The notes: a model not told the origin generated them from the letters alone. A DNA stretch of 64,000 bases from Tubulanus polymorphus (GCF_964204645.1 NC_134029.1:16138450-16202449), one strand, 5' to 3'; positions 48,601 through 58,719 are shown, counted from the first letter of the stretch. Made by a program: numbers and translations.

Positions 48601-48790
48601 TTAAAAAATGACTTATAACCCTCAAGATAAAACATGCTATCATTATCATATTCTCCACTGGTCCAAGTTTCTGTTAATCCGATTAGGTCGAAACTAGAGT
48701 CACAGGCTTTTAATAATAATTATAATTGGTCAAAGTTTTTGTTAATGCTTCTTATATTTGCATGGAATAATTTTAGTCCCTTTCGGGAAC
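45650..48790 (-). pseudogene. LINE ORF2: endonuclease and reverse transcriptase
   Basis: APE-type endonuclease: KLFHANIRSINKNFDQL, LIGLTETWTSGEY, NSRGGGLVFYMKN, VGLFYRPPNLNI, ILMG at 48335, where the frame changes. RT, 47767-46187 as one 526-codon frame: YRPISILPCISKILEKIMYN, FGFRRNHSTAMAL, LDLSKAFDTIDHK (motif A), GIPQGSILGPLLF (B), MFADDTN (C), NLVKTRYLIF and KFLGVYIDEDLNW. Motifs A to C occur twice because of a 312 bp duplication. The C-terminus continues in frame past stops at 46184 and about 45975 to SYNGPKLWNEMSNIFKSSPS and a stop at 45647. Also a TAA at about 48725. Confidence 0.92.
46419..47042 (-). repeat. Exact 312 bp tandem duplication inside the RT
   Basis: Two copies, 46419-46730 and 46731-47042, appear identical. 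312 is 104 codons, so the frame is kept. Each copy has the complete motif A, B and C set of the palm. Confidence 0.95.
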
Positions 48791-49091
48791 AGTTGAGAAA
48801 TTAGTAATAGAATAGTAGTTACAGTCGGACTGATTCATGAAACCAGTTGAAATTTTCTATTTGTAAAGTAACCTCCAGATCAGTGTAGCTGTATATACCA
48901 TTCACATAGCTTATCGAACAAATACATGTATACAGTAGAATTGAGATTAAATACAGGATCATAAGATCCTATAATAGTGTTGGTAGCTTAATCTATCTAT
49001 GCAAGTTGCTAGCTACAAATAAATGCTATTTTGATTAATTATATACAAGACTTACTCCGTAAATTCGATTTTATAAAAGGACAATTTAAAA

Positions 49092-50045
49092 CGGTATGTA
49101 GAGTTGAAGTTTCTCTTTCTTCTGATTTCCCGGCCTAACCGCATAAACATTACCATTTACAGTCCATACATAAGAAAAAAGTTTACTTTTCACGGCGCGA
49201 TTTACTAACTGCAAGATTTCGGGGGCTAGGTCTTCTTTTATCGTTATTCCTGTGTCATTGAAAAGTTTTTTGTTGAAGTAGACGTTGTTGCGGATTTCAC
49301 GGTTGGTGAATCTTATAATTATGCTATCAGCTTATGTTGATTTTTGCCTGCTAGGCACACGATGTGCTATATCGATATCTTTGCATTTGATGTGTAAGTC
49401 TATGTTTTTCTCTCTGAATTTATTGTTGATCGTTGACATGGAGGTTTCCTTACAATTTTCGTTTTTTTCTTTCTGCTCTACTCCAAATAGTCTCAAGTTG
49501 TTTCTTCTCGAGTATTGCTCGTTTTCTATAGTTTTACGTTTAATATCCAAGGTTTCGCGTCTTATTTGTTTTTCGAATTCATCACTTGAGGTTTTCGCTT
49601 TTCTAAACAATTCAATTTCCTGCTTTAATATCTTGTTTTCATGTTCGAGATCGTATAGTCTGGTTTCAGTTTGATGAATCATATTTTCGATTTTTCGATC
49701 ATGTGCTGCGATTTTCTTATCTATTTTGTCAATCATCTCATTTTTAAATTCCTCCAAAGACTTAGTTGTAACCATTTCAGACTTAATGTTAGAGACGACT
49801 TGCAAAATCTTTTGCAGGCTTGCTTCATCGGAGATTTCCTCTTCGTCGTCGGTAGCTGTTGATGTTCGCGGTCGGAATTTTTTAACTCTCGGCTGTGTAG
49901 TTTTATTTTTTTCAATCGGTTGCGCAGTTTTTCTACTGTTATCGCTTTCGTTTCCGTCCATTTGGTTACCCGTAGTTCCATTTCCAGAGATAGTTTGTAA
50001 ATCCGGTGATTTTTCAGCAAACTGTTTAATCGTAGTTTGGCTCAT
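49092..50045 (-). pseudogene. LINE ORF1 (coiled coil, L1-ORF1p-like RNA-binding protein)
   Basis: It starts MSQTTIKQFAEKSPDLQTIS. A low-complexity basic stretch is followed by a long coiled coil (DKIDKKIAAHDRKIENMIHQ...LEHENKILKQEIELFRKA). The RRM-like core is QYSRRNNLRLFGVEQK...IDIAHRVPSR. A frame change at about 49330 leads into the C-terminal domain IIIRFTNREIRNNVYFNKKL...GITIKEDLAPEILQL...YVWTVNGNVYAV, ending at 49092. The role in the family is to coat LINE RNA and act as a nucleic acid chaperone. Total length about 315 residues. Confidence 0.85.
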
Positions 50046-50497
50046 ATTTACTGATTAAAAACGGAAATTTGATTCGTTGTAAACCAATATGTAATTCCGA
50101 ACATTGAACACAAACCAGTGAGTGGCTGACTTTAGATCACAGCTTATTTCAGTTGAATTCCAGATTTGTGATTATTCTATTCATACACACGGTTCACTTC
50201 ACAGAAACTGATGGCAGTTTTCTATTCATATTAAAATAACCACACAAGTCATGAAGTACACCAATCCTTGAAGCTATGACTATATATATGAGTATATATA
50301 TGAGTTTATAACTCTATCATCGAATTTCATACATCTATATCCAGAACAATCTGACCAACAGTTAGCCAAAACTCACTCGGAAACATTAATCTCGCGACTG
50401 GTGCAGAAATTAGTTAGGCACAAATTTAGTTGACAGCAAATTTTGCAGCTTTTGCAGAGCTCTATGGAAGGCAACTTGCACCGTCGGCCATGTTCTT

Positions 50498-51024
50498 CGA
50501 TATCTTAGTATTTCTATATTATATTTGTACCAATACATATTTTGTTACCACAATCAATTGCAAAGTTGTAGCTCATGACATCGTCTATGATTGTGGTGAG
50601 TTTTAAGGAAATTAGTTATTTTATATGGTCACCAGGGGCGTTGAATAGTAGAATAACCTAGTTTTACCTTATTATATTGGTACCTAGGCATATTTTGTTA
50701 CCATGATCAATTGCAAAGTTGTAGTTCATGATATGTTCTATAATTATGGTGAGTTACAAGGTTATTGGGTTTTGAATATGGTCACCAGGGGGCGTTGAAT
50801 AGTAGAATAACTTAGTATTTCCATATTAAATGAGTAACGAGGCATATTTTGTTATCACAATCAATTACAAAAACGTAGCTACTGACATGTTTTATGAGTG
50901 TGGTGATTTTCAAGGTCATTGGTTTTTGTATATGCTCACCAGGAGGTGTTGAATATTGAAATTGTTAGATTGTTGAGCATTTGAAACCACTTCCCAAGTG
51001 GGCATGGTGTCCCTGGACCCCTAG
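50498..51024 (+). mobile_element. GCCCACTTGGGA-family copy C, right part
   Basis: It begins cttagtatttctatattata, has three ~165 bp units and ends cttcccaagtgggcatggtg, then tccctggacccctag. It continues the left part at 45362 exactly where other copies are uninterrupted. Confidence 0.85.
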
Positions 51025-51238
51025 ATCTCTTTGTTGCCGGTTCGTATTATTAGGTTCTTCAGGCTTATAATATCCTCTAAATCCATAAAAACATCGCCTA
51101 AAATCATTGCGACCTAACTCCTGTCAAACGTGTGTCGAAAGCCACCATTGTAAATCACACTAATTACAGCCGCGAACCGTTGCGGCAAAAAGGGAGGTCG
51201 TGTTACAAATATTTTCTATTTCAATTCAATTTGTTTTT

Positions 51239-52615
51239 TACCTTCATGACGTAGTCATGAAGGTTATAAGATGGTAGTGAGTCGATGACGTCATTTTCGT
51301 GTCGCCACTTATATCGTTGGTGGGAGTTCAGAGGAAGATTTGTCAAACAAATAAATACTTTAATCTTATTAATGCAGAGTGTGAAATTTCGCTTTTTTTA
51401 AATGTTTCCCTAAATTATTAGAAAATGCCGATAGTAAGACCGTGGGAAAGTTTTTATCGTTTAATGGGCGAATCACGGCGGCAGAGTGCACCTGTGATAA
51501 GGCGGAAATAGTTCCATGTGAAGGCAAAGTTTTTAAATGATTAGACATCGGAGGTGGTTTATCAACTTTTTTCAACTATAGTGCTGCTATTTTCCCAATC
51601 AAATTGCTAGATTTCGATCGTTTCTCATAAGACAACACCTGTAATTCAAGTGTGATTTTGATGTGTGTAGAGATACATCGTGACTAGCGTATCGAATGGC
51701 GGCGCCATGTTTAAGCTGCGCCTTGATCTTTGAATAGTGGAATTATTGGGTGGAATTATCTTGATTGTATCCATACTAAGTTTAATAAAGGTTAGCGTCA
51801 ACAAATGGTCGATTACAGTCCCTCTAATTTATGTGGAGAGACGCTCTTAACCGGCAAAACCATTGTCTGTTTTGTGTTATCGTTGGCCTACGTGACTGAC
51901 CTTCCTTGAGCGTTCGCTGCCAGTGCGCCGCTTCAAAGTTATGAATAAAGTGTTATATAACTGATTGTTAATGACATACAACAAATAAACCTTTAGAGAA
52001 AGGCACCTTGTGTCTGACATTCTACTGAAAAATTCCCGATTGATTCACCGCATAGTTTTTTCATGGTGAGCATTTTAGTATATGAATCAATTTAGATGAT
52101 TTACGGACGCGGGTGCGGTTGTATCAGCTGTTGAAGACGTTCGATGTAAACAATGATTTTAACCATGTGCGATGAAAACAGGGACATCAAACTAAGAAGC
52201 ACTGAATTTAATTACATGTGATTTGAATAGGCATCTGTGCTGGTTTTTCAAAAAGTTGAATCTTAATTGACTCCTATTGCATAGGCCTAAGCCAGGCCCT
52301 CTGGAATTAAATTGAATTCGACACAGTAATTCGCCTGTAATTTGGGATGAATCTTTTTGAAAATTAGCATGAAGATTGGGTCTGGCAAGATGTCCACCCC
52401 TATTGTAAAGGAATGTCATTGGTGATCAAATATGGCTGCCATTGGGGTGGCCATCTTGAATTTCTTGTTTGCACGATGCAACCCGCAATTCTTGATGGAT
52501 TTCCACAAAATTTGGTGTGAGGATCGTTACTATGTAAATCTTTCTGTAAAACTTTGAATACTAAATCATTCATCTTCTACTGCGTCATGAAGGTATAAGG
52601 CCCGTGGGCCTCTTG
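51239..52615 (+). mobile_element. Hairpin-ended non-autonomous element
   Basis: It starts TA then CCTTCATGAC-gta-GTCATGAAGG, a perfect 10 bp stem. It ends with gtcatgaaggtataag, then GGCCCGTGGGCC, then tcttg. T runs stand on both sides, so a target duplication cannot be read. 1.38 kb, no protein. The same layout (TA-hairpin ... palindrome-TCTTG) is seen at 34001-36236 and 59634-61715. Confidence 0.75.
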
Positions 52616-52619
52616 TTTT

Positions 52620-53165
52620 TTCATTATGACCAAATAAATGATGCAGATTCATGAACTGATACTTAAATGAATTAATTATCTTACATCGGGTTATTGCAAA
52701 AAGATTCCACACTGCTAGCATCCTTATTGATATTTTTACAGCAGTGTGTGCTACAGTAAGGCACATGAGACGAGCAGTGTATAGGTCAGCTGAGCAATGT
52801 ACTGTATTGCAATGCATGCTTGTGGGAAGCACAGCCACGTGTATGTCAGGTCACACTAAAATGAACAAACGCTTAGCGCGTCAACTAGCAGAACTTTCTA
52901 CGATGTTTTTAAATCGACAAAGTCACGTATTATGATAACCCCGATATGAACAACAAAAAAGTTTTTCATCAAATTAATTTTTTGTTTTTGATTTTTTACT
53001 GGTCGAATGAAAATTTTTTTTTTTACTGAACTTTCCATAAAAAATTTTGGGTCGGCACCTTTTTGATCGGGTCGGTCGGGGGACCAGAAACAAAGACTTT
53101 TTTATTTTATGCCTTACAGGATTGAAGAAAAAACTGTTCACTTTTTCCACTTTTCTGTTTTGTAG
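52620..53165. other. End of the giant intron
   Basis: The short frames here have no support. The inverted copy of the 31.13 kb repeat lies at about 53030-53108, only 58 bp before the exon acceptor. Confidence 0.5.
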
Positions 53166-53286
53166 TGAAGTAACCTTTGGATGCAGTATCTCTGCTGAAG
53201 GATGTTTGGTGCTTAGTAAACATGCAAGGCAGGAAGTAGAAATGAAAGCTGAAAAAGTTTCCATAATTGGGATGTGCAATTCTTTG
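53166..53286 (+). CDS. NARS2: NARS2-like exon (end of OB-fold, linker)
   Basis: The exon is 121 bp: one base completing the codon split from the 23.2 kb exon, then 40 codons. The peptide starts EVTFGCSISAEGCLV and ends MKAEKVSIIGMCNSL. EVTFGCS-x-x-x-x-G followed by (V/E)xMKAEK(V/I)xIIG is the conserved end of the AsnRS OB-fold. The acceptor is ttttctgttttgtag and the donor is ttg|gtgagt. The OB-fold is continuous when joined to the previous exon, which supports a 29.9 kb intron between them rather than a missing exon. Confidence 0.88.
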
Positions 53287-53739
53287 GTGAGTAAAACATT
53301 CATTAGGCCATGAAAGTTAATGAGTAGCCTAGGTTTTGGTGATATCATTTCTATTGACAATTAAGAAAATCTGTACATTGGTCCATCTGTGGAGTTATTT
53401 TGAAAAGTTTTGAAGATGGACTATAAATTCTGATTAGGGTTTTCTGCTTTTTCACACAAAGAAAACTATTCTTAACAACCAAATAAATAACAGGGTCAAT
53501 CCCTATTTAAAAGAAACAAATCATGTCTCGCTTTGGAATTTAGATATGGTAGCTCTCATCTGCCGTAAATTCTGCTGATAACAGTATTAAAATTGTGGTG
53601 TATGAGTTAATTAGGGAGAATTGGAAATTTCAACTAGCGTTACGCTAAACGGCAACTTGAATGGCCATAGTTTTGTCCCCTTTAAACATACCAGACATAG
53701 TTGACACAGACTTATTTGACTAATTGTATCGTTTTCTAG

Positions 53740-53880
53740 GATTATCCTCTTAAACCTAGGACAAGACATAATTTAGATTATTATCGTCAGTTCATTCATC
53801 TTCGTCCGAGATCAAATACATTTAGTGCGTTGTTACGAATAAGAAGTAGTGCCTCTCAAGCGATCCACCGATATTTTAGG
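53740..53880 (+). CDS. NARS2: NARS2-like exon (motif 1 region)
   Basis: Forty-seven codons in phase 0, from DYPLKPRTRHNLDYYRQFIH to LLRIRSSASQAIHRYFR. The pattern DYPL-x5-RH-x-L-x-Y-x-R...LRIRS-x-A-x-x-AIH-x-(F/Y)F is the entry to the class II catalytic core (dimer-interface helix) of AsnRS. Acceptor gttttctag and donor AGG|gtaagt are both good consensus sites. Confidence 0.9.
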
Positions 53881-54381
53881 GTAAGTAAAATTATTCCATT
53901 CGTATTCATTTTAGCTCTCGTTTATGCAGCAGTCAATATCCACTCTCTCCATCATCCACAGTCAATCAACACTTATTATAAATTCTTCCAAAAAAGTCAT
54001 GTTGAAAAAAGTTGTGTTTTCATCATATTGAATTTAAAAAAAATTGTTTTCTTGATATTTCCGTCTGAATTTTCTATCTAATTTTTTGCAAAAAGTTAAT
54101 TTTCTCCCATCATTTAAATTCAATCCAATACAGTTTTCACTCTTTTTTTTAAGCTATGTTCCCTTCCTTTTAAATAGGTCTGTGATCGTAAAAATTTATG
54201 TTTTATTTTTCCCCACACACCCTTTTATTTTTGCTGGTAAAATCCATACTCAAATTAAAAAAGGCATTAGTGATGTGTGGGCATATGGTCACTGGCTTGA
54301 AAATTTGATAATTTCTTAAAATGTTACTGTAGTTAGCAGTGAACCATCAGTGATAAAGAAGTAAAATTCTTTCCATTTTAG

Positions 54382-54462
54382 GATCATAATTTTATGGAGA
54401 TCCATGCTCCTCTTATTACGTCCAATGATTGTGAAGGTGCTGGTGAAACATTTCATGTTCAG
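54382..54462 (+). CDS. NARS2: NARS2-like exon (asparagine-specific loop)
   Basis: Twenty-seven codons in phase 0, HNFMEIHAPLITSNDCEGAG then ETFHVQ. The string (T/A)P-L/I-ITSND-CEGAGE is a hallmark of asparaginyl-tRNA synthetases; AspRS and LysRS differ here. The acceptor is ttccattttag and the donor is CAG|gtaatt. The last 17 bases of this exon and about 35 bases of the following intron recur at 29148-29198 inside the giant intron of the same gene. Confidence 0.92.
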
Positions 54463-54501
54463 GTAATTTTAGTTATGAATTAGAGAATTCTAATTCTTTT
54501 T

Positions 54502-55519
54502 TAGCCCACTAGTGACTTAAGTCCCAGCGGGCTATTGCATTCACTTTTTGTCCGTTGTCCGTTCGTCCGTCCGTAGACGGAATCCAGTTATTTTGGGAAG
54601 TTTTGTAGACGCTTCAATGTAATGTCTCGATATTTGGGTTACACGTGTATCTACCCTAGACACATCTTCAGCCCAAAACCTGGCCCTGTCAGAATCAAGA
54701 TGGCTGACTGGCAGCCATTGTTGTTCACTAAAATCAGCACTTTTTACTCATTTTTGAAGTTTTAAACGGAAATTTTGAAGACGCTTTAATCAATTACCTT
54801 GACCTTTCATATATTTTTGAATCCCCCAAAGGCCCATGAGCGTAAGAAAAATTGGATCGATCAGACTGTCAATTTTGGCCGGAATTCTGGGTCCTCTAGC
54901 TTCCTACGGGTTTGCTATTTCTCTTTGCAAATTGTGATGGGCATTCTTTGATTAGTCAATTATGACACAATTGGCGGCCATCTTGTCATCAGTACTTATT
55001 CGTAGGTCGGAAAAAGTTTTTCGACATTATATTGATACCTAAGCATATTGTGTTACTACAATTAATTGGAAAGTTGTAGCCCATAACGTGTTCTATGATT
55101 TTGGTGAGTTTCAAGGTCATTGGTTTTTGTATATGGCCACCAGGGGGCGTTGAATAACACAATAACTTAGTATTTGTACCTATGCATATTTTGTTACCAC
55201 AATCAATTGCAAAGTTGTAGTTCATGACATATTCTATGATTATGGTGAGTTTCAAGGTCATTGGGTGTTGCATATTGTCACCAGGGGTCGTTGAATAGTA
55301 AAGTAACTTAGTATTCCCATATTAAATTGGTAACAAGGCATATTTTTTTATCACAATCAATTACAAAATCGTAGCTGCTGACATGTTATATAATTGTGGT
55401 GGGTTTCAACTTCATTGGTTTTTGTGTATGGTCACCAGGGGGCGTTGAATATTGAAATTGTTAGATTGTTGGCATTTAAAACCACTTCCCAAGTGGGCAT
55501 GGTGTCCCTGGACCCCTAA
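54502..55519 (+). mobile_element. GCCCACTTGGGA-family copy D
   Basis: The left end TAGCCCACTAGTGACTTAAG has a slightly decayed hairpin. There is a gtccgttcgtccgtccgtag tract, body, three ~165 bp units (55010-55460) and the right end cttcccaagtgggcatggtg, then tccctggacccct. It lies 40 bp inside the NARS2 intron after the donor at 54463 and is the probable source of the second copy at 29.15 kb. Confidence 0.85.
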
Positions 55520-55667
55520 TTAGATGAAGATGCAAAAAAAACCATTTCATGACCAATGCGTCAAAGACTTTAAAAAAATAATTGAACCGATGATAACTTA
55601 ATAATAATAACTTAAGTTAATAATAATTGAAAATTGCATATTCATAATGCGTGCACGAATATGAGTA

Positions 55668-56025
55668 TATTATGGCGGCTGATAAGGGCCATCGTAAAAA
55701 AAAAACACGAATATGCAAATGAGGGCGACATTACGACAAAACGACAAAACTAAAATAACGCGACAAAACAATAATTTTCGTTTTGTCGCCCGCGATAATT
55801 CATTATTTTGGTTTTGTCGCCCGCGACAAGTCAATATTTTTGTTTTGTCGCCCGCGACAATTCATTGTTTTGGTTTTGTCGCCCGCGACAATTCATTACT
55901 TTTGTTTTGTCGCCCGCGACAATTCAATGTTTTGGTTTTGTCGCCCGCGACAATTCATTACTTTTGTTTTGTCACCCGCGACAATTCAATATTTTGGTTT
56001 TGTCGCATGCCGCAAATCAATCGTG
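55668..56025 (-). repeat. 31 bp palindromic minisatellite element, copy 2 (inverted)
   Basis: The flank ggcggctgataagggccatc and the units ttttgtcgcccgcgacaatt are the reverse complement of copy 1. It has about 8 units, with the palindrome better preserved than in copy 1. It lies in the NARS2 intron 54463-57205. Confidence 0.92.
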
Positions 56026-56750
56026 ACAAAGTATTGATGCGAATGACCTATTTAGTACATCGACCATGTACCGAACACTATTATTGTGCCCCAGCATTTG
56101 GGGTCATTCTATTTGAACCCCAACATTCCATATGTCCACCAGATTCTGGTCATGATAAAGTCATTTTAATTTTTCTGCCAACCTTATTTCTTATTTCATA
56201 TTCATCTAACATTAAACATCATTAAGTATGCGTCCCCTTATTGAAATTAGGTTAACTATCTCAATATATCAATGTTACTAGGTAGACCTTATTTAAAATG
56301 AGGTGATTTTTATGTCGACTTTTTGCGATATTGTCTCAATAAATTGCCATACGTATAACGACATTTTAGCTAAAGTAGTGATGATTATGTCAACGGTACG
56401 GTTATGTTGAGATACACGCGTCGACATTGGTGAAAGGAGTGATCACCGTATAACGATTTTACGACGTGATATTAACACGATATACCGACTTAGTTATGTC
56501 GATAAATCGCGATATATCACGTTTTTTCGACATAATTTCGTCGTGATAAAAAGTCGCGACGGTTTTGTACGGGTCCCATATAAGCTTCCGTACATCTTTA
56601 GAAAACGAAATAATATGTGATCTTTCATTAAGTAGGATCACTTGAATGATCGCTTTAATATCACTTTATTTAAAAAAAAGAATCTGCCAAAATGACCTTA
56701 ATAATCGACACTATATCAGATTAATCAACTTCAAAATAGGCGAATTACTA
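56026..56750. other. Unassigned intronic sequence
   Basis: 56300-56570 is rich in short tgtcgac / gtcgaca and atatcg palindromes, but no array or gene was seen. Confidence 0.4.
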
Positions 56751-56754
56751 CATT

Positions 56755-57100
56755 ATTAATTGGCCCAATTATTCAAAAGCTAATAAAGTGGGCGGCAAAA
56801 CCAAAAAAATGAATTGTCGCGGGCGACAAAACAAAAATATTGAATTGTCGCGGGCGACAAAACAAAAATATTGAATATTCGCAGGCGAGAAAACCAAAAT
56901 ATTGAATTGTCGCGGGCGACAAAACAAAAATACTGAATTGTTGCAGGCGACAAAACAAAAATAATGAAATGTTGCGGGCGACAAAACCAAAATTATTGTT
57001 TTGTCGCGTTATTTTAGTTTTGTCGTTTTGTTGTAATGTCGCCCTCATTTGCATATTCGTGGTTTTTTTTTACGATGGCCCTTATCAGCCGCCATAGTAT
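56755..57100 (+). repeat. 31 bp palindromic minisatellite element, copy 3
   Basis: About 7 units, in the same orientation as copy 1. Both flanks are shared with copy 1 (aattattcaaaagctaataa on the left; gcatattcgtg...cccttatcagccgcca on the right). The copies have the same ends but very different unit numbers. Confidence 0.92.
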
Positions 57101-57205
57101 ATGCTGTCACTGTAACTTTGTAGTGTGAAACACTAGTGATCTGCCCGCTTGTGCCAATATGAATATATGCTGACATGCGTTACCTAAATTTCTTGTTTCA
57201 TGTAG

Positions 57206-57312
57206 TCTTCAGATGACATTCATAGTAAAAATGGCTTAAATTCAAGTAATTTCTTCGATTGCCCAGTTTTCCTGAGCGTGTCCAAACAGTTACATTTAGA
57301 GGTTATGGCGAG
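57206..57312 (+). CDS. NARS2: NARS2-like exon (pre-motif 2)
   Basis: Thirty-five codons plus two bases. The peptide ends NFFDCPVFLSVSKQLHLEVM, matching FF-x-x-P-(A/V)FL-(T/S)VS-x-QLHLE of AsnRS. The acceptor used is tgtag at 57201-57205; the AG nine bases downstream would put an in-frame stop after eight codons. The donor is AG|gtaagt in phase 2. The stretch before FFDCP is a short, poorly conserved insertion (SSDDIHSKNGLNSSN). Confidence 0.9.
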
Positions 57313-57695
57313 GTAAGTATTGTTGTTTATATTTTGGGGTAACTTTATTAACGATATTGGAGTTGGCATTGAGCTGTGTTTGTCTGGATGAAATTGTGCA
57401 TCTGCGTTTTATTTTGTAATTGGATCCAAGATGGCCGACTGGTAGCCATATTTGAATTTCCCAGCGGGATACAGCCTATAATTCTTGATGAATTTTCATA
57501 ATACTTAGTGAGTTGAGAAGTGTACCCCTATTGAAAATGGAAGTCATCAGCCATCAAATAGCCGCCAGGGAGGCCATTTTGAATTATCTTGTTAGCATCA
57601 TAGAGCCTACAATTCTTGATGGAGTTTCATTAAACTTGCTTTGAGGATTGTTGTTTGTAAGACTTAACACAGTTACCTTCACTAATATTTTTCAG

Positions 57696-57828
57696 TGCGT
57701 TCAGTAAAGTATACACATTTGGCCCAACATTTCGTGCTGACAATTCAGTTACAAGACAGCATTTGGCAGAATTCTATATGGCAGAAGCTGAAATTTCTTT
57801 TCTTAGCTCACTGGCAGATCTCATGGTT
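57696..57828 (+). CDS. NARS2: NARS2-like exon with class II motif 2
   Basis: One base plus 44 codons: [17 protein letters not shown], then [18 protein letters not shown]. This is class II aminoacyl-tRNA synthetase motif 2, where the fRxE arginine contacts ATP and the alpha phosphate. The glutamate normally at FRAE is aspartate here (TTTCGTGCTGAC). RHLAEF is present as RQHLAEF. Acceptor tatttttcag; donor GTT|gtaggt, phase 0. Confidence 0.93.
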
Positions 57829-58267
57829 GTAGGTTATTAATTATTTTTTCGCATTCATTTGCTGGATTATGTACTGTTCATTTATATAAGAAGTGATTGG
57901 ATTATTGATACATTTGTATTAGTAGTTGTTAGTTATCCTTGCATTTTAAAGCACATGGAACACCTGCTTATGAGATTAACCCCTAGCAGCAGATTGTGGT
58001 GACTATCTGGCAATACAGTTCATCCAAGATGCCATAAGTATAGATGTAATAAGTATAGTTCCGTGAAATGAACTTCCCTATATTCATCTGTGTTGTATAT
58101 GAATGATAGTATTAGAAATGTGAAGGGAACGTTTTAAAGATGTATTGAAATATCAGCTTTAAATCAAATGTTAAAAACAGATTTCATTCTCGATAAAATG
58201 ATCAATGAATTGAAATATATCATAGTCACTTCTAAGTATTTGATTTCTGAAAAGTTTTATTTGTATA

Positions 58268-58442
58268 CAGTCAACCTCTGATATACCGCCCTCCCACTTA
58301 CCGCCACCCCTGCTTACCACCAGGTTTTCTCAATGTAGATCTCAATACAAATACATAGTAAAACACCCCGATATACCGCCATACTCTCTATACCGCAAAA
58401 ATCATTCTGCACCAATGTGGGCGGTATATCAGGGGTTGACTG
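58268..58442. mobile_element. 175 bp pogo-type MITE
   Basis: The terminal inverted repeats are CAGTCAACC(T/C)CTGATATACC followed by GCC, 23 bp with one mismatch. TA duplications stand at 58266-58267 and 58443-58444. CAG ends plus a TA target are typical of the pogo/Tigger group. The inside has three more taccgcc motifs. It has no coding capacity. Confidence 0.88.
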
Positions 58443-58595
58443 TATTTTACAGTTTTATACATATTTTGTTTTATACATATTCAATTCGTGTAGACTGATT
58501 TTGGTTATTCTACAACATCATCTTCTCATAGTAATTAGCAGTTTCACACTCACCTCTATCATTGAAATTGTTATCAATCAATTATTCTCTTGCAG

Positions 58596-58697
58596 GAAAT
58601 GGAGAATTTGATGAAATATGTAACGGAACAAATGTTTTTGCATAACGCTGATGATTTAAATCACTTTTACCAGAATATAAGTCCTGAAAATTATGAG
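58596..58697 (+). CDS. NARS2: NARS2-like exon (helical insertion after motif 2)
   Basis: Thirty-four codons in phase 0, EMENLMKYVTEQMFLHNADD then LNHFYQNISPENYE. It continues the helix following motif 2 in mitochondrial AsnRS and is the least conserved exon. Acceptor ttctcttgcag and donor GAG|gtaaaa. No later exon (motif 3, the GFGMGFER-like part) was recognised before the window end, so the gene probably continues past 64000. Summed, the seven exons are 795 bp with all phases consistent and no stop. Confidence 0.8.
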
Positions 58698-58719
58698 GTA
58701 AAATTTCCTTTGTTTTAAA

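Larger units (their letters stand above)
45363..50497 (-). mobile_element. Near full-length LINE (ORF1 plus EN/RT ORF2)
   Basis: A 5.1 kb non-LTR retrotransposon on the minus strand. It has a 5' UTR (50497-50046), ORF1, ORF2 and a 3' end rich in A (a run of 12 T at about 45418 on the plus strand). It sits in a GCCCACTTGGGA-family element and so is younger than that copy. Confidence 0.9.
23227..53165 (+). other. 29.9 kb NARS2 intron filled with nested transposons
   Basis: The two flanking exons are phase compatible (2 then 2) and together give an unbroken OB-fold, so this whole segment is read as one intron. It contains, in order, hAT, LINE, minisatellite, hairpin-ended elements, a multi-exon hAT locus broken by BEL/Pao, and another LINE. 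Most autonomous elements inside are on the strand opposite to the gene. An undetected micro-exon cannot be ruled out, but none is needed by the protein. Confidence 0.75.

Noticed and set aside
52744-52935. 63 aa plus-strand frame just before a NARS2 exon
   Set aside because: It does not fit the phase or sequence expected for NARS2 and has no splice donor. The preceding exon is clearly the one at 23117.
57206-57217. Alternative acceptor cttcag at 57206-57211 (exon start 57212)
   Set aside because: It keeps phase 0 only with an early in-frame stop and loses the match to AsnRS. The tgtag acceptor gives a full open frame.
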